A stretch of 64,000 nt of DNA from Selaginella moellendorffii. Its lineage: Eukaryota > Streptophyta > Lycopodiopsida > Selaginellales > Selaginellaceae. A program made the position numbers and the translations under genes. Below the pieces are notes generated by a model, which saw only the letters and a program-made list of their open reading frames with translations, made no database searches and was not told where the DNA came from. The DNA is taken from assembly GCF_000143415.4 (NCBI RefSeq), contig NW_003314268.1, positions 3,616,378 to 3,680,377 of the forward strand. The letters are read 5' to 3'. This document shows positions 44,518-53,119 of this stretch, piece after piece (position 1 is the first letter of the stretch; every line of letters starts with the position of its first letter).

Positions 44518-45953
44518 ATGCTACTAGGCATAGCGCTCGCCAAGAGTAAGATCAAGCTCTTGGATCGCGCTGCTCTTGCTGCCTCCTCGATCAGGCGATT
44601 CGGCGCCAATCGCTGGGACAGGGAAGGGGATTACGAGTGCGACGATGTCGACATTGGCAGATTTGTGGAGCTCTTCCCGAGCAAGAAGATCAGGGACGCG
44701 GCGCCGCCCAAGACACTGCGGGCCAGCCGCGAATCCGCCACGGTCATCCAGCTGCTGAGGAGCGCCAAGAAATCCCCGGCCAAGCTCGATGCGTACCTGG
44801 GCAGCCACGCTTCGCGGCTCCTTTGCAAGGATCTCCAGTACGTCTTGAATGTGTTCCTCAAGAACCAGGAGAACGACATAGACCTGGCTTTCAAGGTACG
44901 TGGTAGCATTCTCGTCCTCGTTTGTTCGTTCTACGCTCGTGTTCGTGGAGATCCATGCTTTCTACGCGTAAGCTTTGCTTTGTCGTCGGTTTCTCTCCAT
45001 GCTGTCCGCGATTTTTTGCGGAGTTTCCTTGTCTCGTTGTTTGTTCTTCCTAGTGTTGTTGGAAGATCTATCACGTTTAGATCCACTTGTCTGTTTGGAA
45101 GTCTGGCGATTGGAAGTTTCATGGATCTTAAGGTTGTATTTTCTCTCCATGCTGCCTTGCGTCTTTGTGCGTGTTCTTGAACTTGCCAAGGTTTTGTTAT
45201 CTCGTCCCGAGTATGGTTTGTTCTTTCTAGGTTTGAAGATCCATGATTTCTATGATTGGAATGTCCATCTTCTTGTTCTCGCGAGTTCTGGTTCTTGCCT
45301 TCGTTTACTCGTGGTTTTCTCTCCATTGCATGTTCTTGATCTTGCCAGGGTTTTGTTATCTCGTCCCCAATGTTGTTTGTTCTTTCTACGTTTGTGTTGT
45401 TGTTATCTATCATGTTTTCTTACGTGTGTGTTTGGAAATCACGTCTCCTCCTTGTCTCCTCGCAAGGTTTCGTCTCCTGGAAGTCCATCTGCTTGTTCTC
45501 GCGAACGGCATTTCATGTCCTTGGATCTAAGTATCTGTTTTGCAGATTTTCGAGCTGATTCGAAAGGAGAGCTGGTACAAGCCGAGCGAATCAACCTACA
45601 TGCGGCTTGTCAGCTTCTACTGCCGCGCCGACGAGAGGAAGAAACCAATGAGACCAATCCTGGAGCTTCTCAACACGGCGCAGGGCGAGGGCGTCGCCCT
45701 GTCGGAGGCCATGCTCACGGAGCCCATGCGCTGCTGCATCCTCCAGGCAGACTTCGATACGTGCCTCCAGTTTTACAGGCTCATGCGCTCGTCGGGGTGC
45801 CAAGTTCATCGCGGCCTCTACACCTACCTGGCCAAGAGCTTTAGCAGGGCCGGGCTCAAGGAGAAGTCCTTCCAGATCTTTGCGGATGCTCCGGCGGAAC
45901 AAGCTCCCTCCAGATTGGAGAAGAGGGAGAGAGTCTTTTTTGTCGAAGATTAG
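44518..45953 (+). CDS. THA8-like short PPR protein E
   Basis: Exons 44518-44895 and 45546-45953 give 261 residues. The N-terminus MLLGIALAKSKIKLLDRAAL is basic and amphipathic (possible presequence). The conserved core SRLLCKDLQYVLNVFLKNQE...LAFK joins IFELIRKESWYKPSESTYMR after the intron, followed by PPR-like repeats (FDTCLQFYRLMRSSGCQVHR) and YLAKSFSRAGLKEKSFQIF. This closely resembles the THA8-like protein at 47793. The phase-0 intron sits at the same place as in the other THA8-like genes, but it is 650 nt instead of about 50. Confidence 0.83.
44896..45545 (+). repeat. Expanded intron built of degenerate internal repeats
   Basis: Recurring blocks include gttttgttatctcgtccc followed by a tttgttctttcta block (about 45,190 and 45,350), tttctctccatgctg (about 44,992 and 45,145) and ttcttgttctcgcga-type strings. 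The repeat unit is roughly 150 nt. Confidence 0.7.
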
Positions 45954-46047
45954 CGATAGAACTTTGGTAGGAATCGAGAGAAACTATGTCCCAAACCGAT
46001 GGACCTCGGCAGAGAATCTGATGTAAATTACTATGGTCCCATAATCT

Positions 46048-47619
46048 ATGAAGTTAGCTGAGTCGATAAAATCATGCAAAGACTCCAACCAAGCCAGGCA
46101 AATCCACAAGCTTGTGGAGGAGCATAGAGAGCACATATCTCAGGACACTTCCCTCTACTTGAGCAAGCTTCTCATACGAATGTACGTGCGCTGCTCCTGC
46201 ACAGCTCCTGCCAAGAACATCTTCGACCTCATGGAGCACAGAGACGTTTTCTGCTGGAATCTGATGCTCACAGCATTTGCCCAGGATGGCTGCCTCTGCG
46301 AGGCGCAGAAACTGTTTGATGCCATGGGGTTCAGGACCACCGTTTCATGGACAATCATGCTGGCGGCTTATTCACAGCAGGGAAAAATAGCTCAGGCCGA
46401 GATCTTATTTTCCTCTATGCCCGAAAGAGATGATGTTGCGTGGAATGCGATGTTGGCGGCATATACCATTCACGGGCATGTTGTTGCCGCAGCTCGATGC
46501 TTCGAATCAAACCCAAGACCGAACTTAACATCGTGGAACTGCATGCTGGATGGGTTTTCGCGTGCTGGCAAGCTGAAAAATCTAGTGGAGACTTTCAAGA
46601 AGATGCCACTGTGGGATATGATCTCATGGAACACTCTGCTATCTGCATATGCCCAGTTAGGGTATATGGAAAAACTAAACAATGTCTTCCGTGCAATGCC
46701 TTGGCACAACCTTGTCTCGCTCACTTCCATGCTAACTGCGTACTCAAACCACACTTGCTACTTCGGAAGAGCTCGGATATTGTATAGATCGCTGCCTGCG
46801 TACACTCTGGTGACTTTCACAGCCATGATAACAGCATACACACAAAATCAAAGTATCAGCGAAGCGAAGCTCTTGTTTGACGACATGCCGGAATGGGATC
46901 TTGTCTCCTGGAACTCCATGCTCGCGGCCTATGCCCGGAACGGACATATCGAGCAAGCCATTTGCTTCTTTGAAAGCATGCCTGTGGTGGACATCTTCTC
47001 CTGGAACTCCATTCTCTGGGCCTACTCAGTTGGAGGCCATGTCGACCAGGTGGAGATTTTGTCACAGGCGATGCCGGAGATGGACCTTGTGTCGCTAAAC
47101 TCAGTCCTGTCCGTCAATGGAAGCTTGGGCGAGATCGAGGCGTTCTTCTCTTGTATGCCGTCTCGTGACTTGGTGTCGTGGAATTCCATGCTCGCTGCAT
47201 ACGCACAGAACGGACGCGTCCGGCAAGCTCAGGAGTTGTTTCAAGCCATGCCTGATCGTGATCTCACTTCCTGGAGGACAGCCTTGTCCAACCACGCCCG
47301 CAACGTCGATGGCTTCCAGAAAGAAGTGTTTGGAGACCTGAATGTCCAAGGTGAGAATCCGGACGAGATGTGCTTTACGAGCTTACTGTTTGGATGCAGC
47401 CACAGGGGTGATGCTACCCAAGCGTGTAAGCTGTTCGCTTCCATGCTGGTCGATTATGGGCTGGAGCCAACCAAGTTGCAATTTAGCTGCATCATCGACC
47501 TTCTAGCTCGTGCGGGCCACCTGAGAGATGCCAATGATCTCGTCGTCAACATGCCTTTCATGCCTATTGCTGAAGACGTACAGAGCTTGCTGGCGTTCTG
47601 CTTTCCAAAGCCAGCGTAA
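46048..47619 (+). CDS. Long PPR protein of short repeats, lacking E1; module 2
   Basis: Single exon, 523 residues beginning MKLAESIKSCKDSNQARQIH, the same opening as the other long PPRs in the window (ESIKSC / EVIKSC / ELIKSC). About 11-12 S-type repeats (FDDMPEWDLVSWNSMLAAYA) are followed by GENPDEMCFTSLLFGCSHRG and LSCIIDLLARAGHLRDANDL-type C-terminal motifs. It ends at MPFMPIAEDVQSLLAFC-FPKPA without the E1 PYVLL segment. It lies 94 bp downstream of THA8-like E in the same orientation. Confidence 0.86.
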   Translation: MKLAESIKSCKDSNQARQIHKLVEEHREHISQDTSLYLSKLLIRMYVRCSCTAPAKNIFDLMEHRDVFCWNLMLTAFAQDGCLCEAQKLFDAMGFRTTVSWTIMLAAYSQQGKIAQAEILFSSMPERDDVAWNAMLAAYTIHGHVVAAARCFESNPRPNLTSWNCMLDGFSRAGKLKNLVETFKKMPLWDMISWNTLLSAYAQLGYMEKLNNVFRAMPWHNLVSLTSMLTAYSNHTCYFGRARILYRSLPAYTLVTFTAMITAYTQNQSISEAKLLFDDMPEWDLVSWNSMLAAYARNGHIEQAICFFESMPVVDIFSWNSILWAYSVGGHVDQVEILSQAMPEMDLVSLNSVLSVNGSLGEIEAFFSCMPSRDLVSWNSMLAAYAQNGRVRQAQELFQAMPDRDLTSWRTALSNHARNVDGFQKEVFGDLNVQGENPDEMCFTSLLFGCSHRGDATQACKLFASMLVDYGLEPTKLQFSCIIDLLARAGHLRDANDLVVNMPFMPIAEDVQSLLAFCFPKPA

Positions 47620-47792
47620 GCAAAGCCTGTAAGGTTTGTGTGTTGATAAACAAAGTTGTTTCTAAGTGGAAGTCCATCCTGGAAGAGCTTGCTGAACAGG
47701 AAAACAAAGGAAAAGAATGAGAAAAGTTTGAATCAACACAGTTAGCGTACCGCGTGAGAGAGAAGCGCTTGGCCAACCTCGATGGATTTTCC

Positions 47793-48554
47793 TCACTCTT
47801 CTTCCAGCAAAGTCCGCAATCCCTGTGTGTTTCGTAGCTCCAGATAGTGCTCGTAAACCTTCTGCGCCTCGTCTAGCAGCCCAGCCTCCTCGAACTTCCT
47901 GGTGAGGTACATGTAGAAGCGGACGTCCTTCCGGCACGTCGAGGCATGCATCCGGTTGTAGAGCCTCATGCACGCATCGAAGTCGTTGCTGCTCACGCAC
48001 GCTTGGATGGGAGTCTGGAACGAGAAAACATTTGGAATGAGCCCCTCCTCCTCCGATTCATCCAGCAGCTGGAAAATCCTCTCCATCGCCTTGGAATCCA
48101 ATCTCTCGCTGTAGGCAGTGATGAGATGCAAGTAGAGCGATGCCTGTGGCTTGTACCAGCTTTCCTTCCGGACCAAGCCAAAAATCTGCCAAGTTCCAAT
48201 GGACAAACACGACATTTTGATAAGGAATCCCAGCTCTCTTACCAATTCCGCAAGATCCATCTCCTTGGCCCTGACGAAGACCCAGAAGAGCGACATGAGC
48301 TCCTTCGTCAGCAGCCTAGAAACGGAGGTCCGCAGCACGGATTTGAGCCGGTCAGGATCGCCTTTGGCCTTCTTCATCATGGTCGCCACACTGACCGTCT
48401 CCAAGCTCATGGACGGGATCCGGCGCGTCTCCACCTCCTGCGGCATCAGCAGCCTGCGCTTGATGGAATCGAAAGACCGCTCCAGCTGCGGCAGATCGTG
48501 AAGCGCAGCCCTAGCGCCGCTGCTTAGCGCCCGCGCTTGCCAGAGAATGCGCAT
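47793..48554 (-). CDS. THA8-like short PPR protein G
   Basis: 234 residues from MRILWQARALSSGARAALHD (presequence-like). The core SRLLTKELMSLFWVFVRAKE-MDLAEL joins IFGLVRKESWYKPQASLYLH after a 57-nt intron (gtaaga...cag), then FDACMRLYNRMHASTCRKDV repeats and a coiled C-terminus. The intron has a length divisible by three and no stop, so a retained-intron product would be 19 residues longer. The start is the first ATG; the frame upstream begins only with TTG. Confidence 0.83.
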   Translation of the reverse strand: MRILWQARALSSGARAALHDLPQLERSFDSIKRRLLMPQEVETRRIPSMSLETVSVATMMKKAKGDPDRLKSVLRTSVSRLLTKELMSLFWVFVRAKEMDLAELVRELGFLIKMSCLSIGTWQIFGLVRKESWYKPQASLYLHLITAYSERLDSKAMERIFQLLDESEEEGLIPNVFSFQTPIQACVSSNDFDACMRLYNRMHASTCRKDVRFYMYLTRKFEEAGLLDEAQKVYEHYLELRNTQGLRTLLEEE

Positions 48555-48646
48555 CGCCTGGGCAAACAAGGAGAGGAGCCCTAGGGTTTACCCTAATCCT
48601 CTTTTCCCGCAAATTTTTAAAATTTTAAATTTTAAACTACTCTGTT

Positions 48647-49598
48647 TTAGGTCTTCACAGGGTGGAAGCTTGCCGATTTGATGTGATCGAGCTTCCCTTC
48701 CGCCGAATACTTCCACGAGATCCTCCTCACTTCATCCGCGCTCACTACCCAATTCACCAGGCACGCGAATTCTTGGCCAGGATTCACCTTTCTTGGCACG
48801 CAAGCCGTGAATCCATAGGGCATATGGACCACGGAGGCGTGTTCTTCGTCGCAAGCGCTCTTGAATCCTCCCCAGGCTACTCCTCCTCTTGTCTCCAGTG
48901 TCAGATCGCAGGGAAACAACGTCATCTCCTGGCCTACGAATTCCCCGCGCGGCTCCTCCCGGCTCGGCTCCAGAGGAACGGTGGCGAGTTCGTGCTTCCA
49001 GACGCTCCCGTGCCATGAATCTCCCGGGCGCTCGCCCGAATCTCTGGACTCCTCGAGAATCTGAGATGCTGAGACCGATCCATCGGTACTGTAGCTAAAG
49101 ATGATCGCCGCTCTCCCCTCCTTGCCTGGTCGAAGAAGAGATCTAAGACAAGAGAGAAGAATGGAGCTAGATAGAGAGCTCGCCTGGAAGCATGAAATGG
49201 ACCTCGGATGGCACGGGCTTGCGGGGGAAATCAATCTCCAGCGGCAGCCAGCCAAGGTCTCCGTTTGGAAAGATGAGCGTCCGCGACGATGGAACCGCGG
49301 GATGGATGATCCCATCGGCGCCGCAGTGATCCTGGCGATTGATGAGCCACGGGCCAAGCATCCAATCCCTGTTGCCGCCCCTGGGGTCGTACCAATCGTT
49401 CTTGTGCAAGACGACCGAGCGATCGTCGGCATGGGACTGGAATGACCTGATGCTGCGATACACCTTGGCGGGGTCGCAGGCAGAGCTCCCATCGATGCGC
49501 CAGTTGACCCAGATGCCGTGGAAGTTCTGCCAGTGGAAATCGTCCATCCATTTCCACAGCTCTTCCGGATCGAGCTTGCGCGCCTCCGCCACCGCCAT
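48647..49598 (-). CDS. DUF3598-like protein (plant/cyanobacterial, calycin-like)
   Basis: Two exons (49598-49184 and 49125-48647), about 297 residues, beginning MAVAEARKLDPEELWKWMDD. FHWQNFHGIWVNW, RSIRSFQ and GADGIIHPAVPSSRTLIFPN resemble the DUF3598 family of photosynthetic organisms, whose function is not established. No transit peptide is obvious. The intron (49126-49183) has a GC donor (CCAG|gcgagc...gaccag|GC), with no GT available nearby in the correct phase. The ATG lies 92 bp from the oppositely oriented eL36 gene. A tRNA T-arm-like sequence (GGGTTCGAGTCC on the minus strand, about 49,628-49,640) lies in its leader. Family assignment is from motif memory. Confidence 0.62.
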
Positions 49599-49690
49599 AG
49601 CCAGACGAGAAAATCTCGTCACTTCCCAGGACTCGAACCCGAGACCTCACCGCATTAGGGCAGAAGAGTTTAGGGTTTAGGGACTGCGCG
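49599..49690. promoter_or_regulatory. Shared promoter with telo-box (eL36 side)
   Basis: tttagggtttaggg at 49669-49682 is a doubled telo-box (AAACCCTA), a motif typical of plant ribosomal-protein promoters. It ends 8 nt before the eL36 ATG. Confidence 0.7.
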
Positions 49691-50138
49691 ATGGCGCCCA
49701 ACGTAGCGAGCAGCGGCATTGCCATCGGCCTCAACAAGGGCCATGCCGTCACCAAGAGGACGCCGGCCAAGCGGCCGATCGACATGAAAGGGGTAAGATC
49801 TCGCGATTAATCAAGAAATTCTCGAAAATCTCTCGTCTTCCTCTTCGCAGAAAGGCCAGAAGAGGACGCTGTTCGTGAGGAAGCTCATCCGCGAGGTGGT
49901 GGGATTCGCTCCCTACGAGAAGAGGATCACGGAGCTGCTCAAGGTGGGCAAAGACAAGCGCGCGCTCAAGGTCGCCAAGCGGAAGCTCGGCACCCACCTG
50001 AGAGCCAAGAAGAAACGCGAGGAGATGTCCACCGTGTTGAGGAAGATGAGGTGAGCTATGCATTATTGTTCTTCCGCTCTCGCTTTGCTCACGCGCGTTC
50101 TTTGCTTTGCTTTGCTTTCCAGGTCTTCTGGGAAGTGA
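49691..50138 (+). CDS. RPL36: 60S ribosomal protein eL36
   Basis: Exons 49691-49792, 49851-50050 and 50123-50138 encode 105 residues: [20 protein letters not shown], then [40 protein letters not shown] and [17 protein letters not shown], ending RKMRSSGK. Length and motifs match eukaryotic eL36 throughout. It is a structural component of the large ribosomal subunit in the cytoplasm. Intron 2 ends in a short ttgct repeat before the acceptor. Confidence 0.97.
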
Positions 50139-50972
50139 GTGAGACGAATGCTTGTTCTCGAAAAAAGTTTCTTTGAATCAAACACGAGTTACTATCTTTT
50201 CGATCGAAGAAGCTGAGAACATCCCGACTTTGGCTGTTCTTTTCTCAAAAAACTTTGGCTACCTGTTTGTTCTTTCTCAAAACTCTGGCACTGAGTTTTC
50301 TTTGTTTTGAAAACCAAATGCCTCGGAAGAACAGCTCGCTGGCAATGATTCCAAGCGCGAAAACAAAGAGCGCGAGCAAGCATTGAAGAACACCAGGCAT
50401 ACGTACAGCGCGTTGCCAGGGAACAAGACAACGCGAATGAATGAATTCGGATGGATCGATGAATCGAGGGAGAGCTTTGCAGCTTCACAAAAATTCCTGG
50501 GTGACCACCACCAGGCAGGCATTGCAGCGGTCACGACAGCAGGAGACAAAGCGCCTCAAAATTCTTGCACACCTGTAAGAAGAAGAAAAAAAAAAACAAA
50601 CAAAGAATCTCTGTGAGAGATGTAACATCACCACTGTTGACAAAAGCATTTACCTGTGTAGTGTCCTAGTGGGGACGAAGATCAAAGGAATCACTACCGA
50701 GAAAACATCAGCACTTAAACAACCAAAAAAACGATTTTGGAATCAAGAGAGAGTCCTCACTCACAGGCTGTTTGGAAACCGACCTCGCTCGGATTGATTG
50801 ATTGATTTGCTTTGTCTTTGTTACGTACACACCGATCGAAGCGATCTCTCTTTCCTCCCTTTAATGATCCTTGCTAACCTGGAACACAGCCAGCCAGCCA
50901 GCCAAGAAGATCAGCAAAACACCTGAGGAAGTGAGAGAAGTTTGCACGAGCAAGAAAGAAGAATACCCGAGC
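50139..50972. other. Intergenic region, likely two 3' UTRs
   Basis: No gene recognised. Convergent ends of eL36 (plus) and the VQ gene (minus). It contains a short cagccagccagccagccaa repeat near 50,888. Confidence 0.5.
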
Positions 50973-52079
50973 TTAAATGCTGCTGGTTGACCACGATGCG
51001 ATTGGTCTGCCACTACTACTCCTTGTCGTTGCCTCCTCCGCCCGGCCCCCGGCCTCTCGCTTTATTCTCGCATTTACGCTCTGATCGCCCTCTCTGGCCT
51101 CGCACTCCCACAGCGACGGCATTGCCAGGGCGGAGGAGGAGGAGGAAGTGGTGGTCGGGTTTGTGGCGCTGTGCGGGACATAAACGCCCTCTTGCGTCGT
51201 GCCGTGTGATGGCCTGGCGTTGATGACGCCTGGCGTCGCTTGCATGGAGCTGTAAATCCCCCCCGGCGACGCCGGATCCATGAAACTTCCGTGAGACGAC
51301 GGCGCCGACGATCCTCCTCTCCCCGAGACGTAAGAGAAGCCGCGGAACTCTTCCAGCCTCCTCAAGCTGTATGGCGGCTGGTAAGTCTGGAAGAATCCTC
51401 CACTGGCGCTGCCACCATCGATCGAGAAGCCCCCCGGAGCGCCGCCGTGGTGGCCGAACGAGAGAGCTGATCGCGTGGGCTGTGGCCGGACGAGCCCCGG
51501 CGATGCCCCGAAGTAATCGAACCGGGCTGGCCGGAAGGACGAGGCGAGCATGGGTGGCGGCGCTGGAATGCCGGTCAGGTGCTGGACCATGGATCGAAAG
51601 TTGGCGCTGTCCGCCTCGAGGACCGTGGTCGGGGGACGCCGGGACGCTCTGGATCGCTTCTTGCTCACCTTGGTGGACGTCGCGCCGGCCGAGGAGGGAG
51701 CGTTTAGAACCGAAGAGCCAGCGACTAGAATTCCAGTGCCCGAGTGATGCTCCGCCGCTGTCTCGTCACTGGATGATTTGGGAAAGCCGGGGGCGAAAGC
51801 TCCAGTAGTAGCGCTCGTGTGGAGGAAGCTGGTCGAGGCGTGATCGAAGGTGGACGATTGCGAGGCGACGTTGCTGCCGGCTTTCAAGAGAGAGGTCATG
51901 ACGGGATCCCAGCTCTGATCGTCGGATGATTTGTGATCGTGGAGGTGGCCGCTGCTGCTACTCCATGACGGCAATTTGGAGACGACCAGCGATCCCGGGG
52001 ATTGGAGCTCCATCTCTAGAGCCTCGCCCGCCTGGGATTTGAATGCCAGGTTCTCTTGGTACTCAGTCTCCCATCCCAT
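50973..52079 (-). CDS. VQ-motif protein (transcriptional co-regulator)
   Basis: Single exon, 368 residues beginning MGWETEYQENLAF. The VQ motif FRSMVQHLTGIP (F-x3-V-Q-x-L-T-G) is preceded by the usual basic SKKRSRASRRPPTTVLEAD. The rest is Ser/Gly/Pro-rich and disordered. VQ proteins are plant nuclear partners of WRKY factors and MAP kinases (family knowledge). The length matches longer VQ members. The ATG at 52079 was preferred because upstream in-frame codons lack ATG. Confidence 0.92.
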   Translation of the reverse strand: MGWETEYQENLAFKSQAGEALEMELQSPGSLVVSKLPSWSSSSGHLHDHKSSDDQSWDPVMTSLLKAGSNVASQSSTFDHASTSFLHTSATTGAFAPGFPKSSSDETAAEHHSGTGILVAGSSVLNAPSSAGATSTKVSKKRSRASRRPPTTVLEADSANFRSMVQHLTGIPAPPPMLASSFRPARFDYFGASPGLVRPQPTRSALSFGHHGGAPGGFSIDGGSASGGFFQTYQPPYSLRRLEEFRGFSYVSGRGGSSAPSSHGSFMDPASPGGIYSSMQATPGVINARPSHGTTQEGVYVPHSATNPTTTSSSSSALAMPSLWECEAREGDQSVNARIKREAGGRAEEATTRSSSGRPIASWSTSSI

Positions 52080-53119
52080 GATAGAAGAGTGGGAGATCGG
52101 TATCTCCTGGCCCAGGCGCAAGGAAAGAGATTACCGCAAACCTGGTTGGACCGATCGATACGATAGAGCTCCCGGATGTGGAATGGCTCGATTTCGTGCG
52201 GTCAAGGATCAAAGATTCCGCCTAGCGCCCGCCATAGCTTCGCTTTTGTGGTGAGTCACGTACGCAATGTCGTGGGAGTACAGTCCTATCGCCACAAGGA
52301 AATGGAAATGCCACGAAACGCTGACCTGCGGGGCAAATCCGATGCTGACGCGGAGGCGCCCGTGCGCCGATCGATCGATCGAGGAAGAAGAGCTCAAGAA
52401 GAAGAAGAAGAAGAAGAAGATTTCCTATTCCCCAGGCCGGGAGGACGGAATTTCGATCCAAATTTCGAGGACGATTGAATGGGGATGCCTGTGCGCCAAG
52501 ATCCTGTCTAGAGCATCACGGCGCAAGAACCTTTCTTTAGGGCCAAGAAATCTCGGAAACCGCGGATTACGAGCGCGATCGGCCGCGCTCACGCCAGATT
52601 CCGATGCCGGAATGAGAATGCGAGGGCGGCGGAGGCGAGGTGGAGGAGGACGAGGAGGAGGAAGCGGATGAGCGAGGAGAAGAAGACGAATGATCTTAAA
52701 TCCATTGTCTTGGGCAGCAAAACCGATGATCCTAAAGGCGCCATTCGCACGCTTCTCCGGATCCAACAAAAAAAATTGCGAGGGAAAGGGCCAAAACTAG
52801 AAGCGCTCTCGCTCTCTCGATGTGGCTTAAACAACCATGAAACCTCCCCGTGTCCGGCGCTCGTCACTCGCTACACAGTCAACACACAACACTTAAAATA
52901 ACGTTATTTTAAATTGGGGCCCCCGCAACCGTCGGATAGGGGACCACGCCCCACCGTCAGATGCCCGCAACTGGATGGATATTCTAGTATATGCTTCACT
53001 AAAATTAAAGTATGGTCGATTAGTATGATGAGTAGCAAAAGAGGATAGCAAAATATATGATGAAACAAGTTGTTCCAAAGTTCCAAGGATATGATGATCC
53101 TGGAATTTTTTTTTTCGTG
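52080..53119. other. Upstream region of the VQ gene with GAA microsatellite
   Basis: No gene supported. It includes an (AAG)n tract at about 52,390-52,420, Arg/Gly-coding GC-rich repeats near 52,620-52,670, and the 3' flank of the CIP7-like gene. Confidence 0.5.

Noticed and set aside
44203-45180. 325-codon plus ORF starting inside the minus-strand PPR gene
   Set aside because: The part before 44518 is antisense to PPR coding sequence and the part after 44895 reads into the intron; only 44518-44895 is real.
52425-52867. Overlapping ORFs upstream of the VQ gene
   Set aside because: Arg/Pro-rich translations of GC-rich simple sequence in several frames; no conserved motif.
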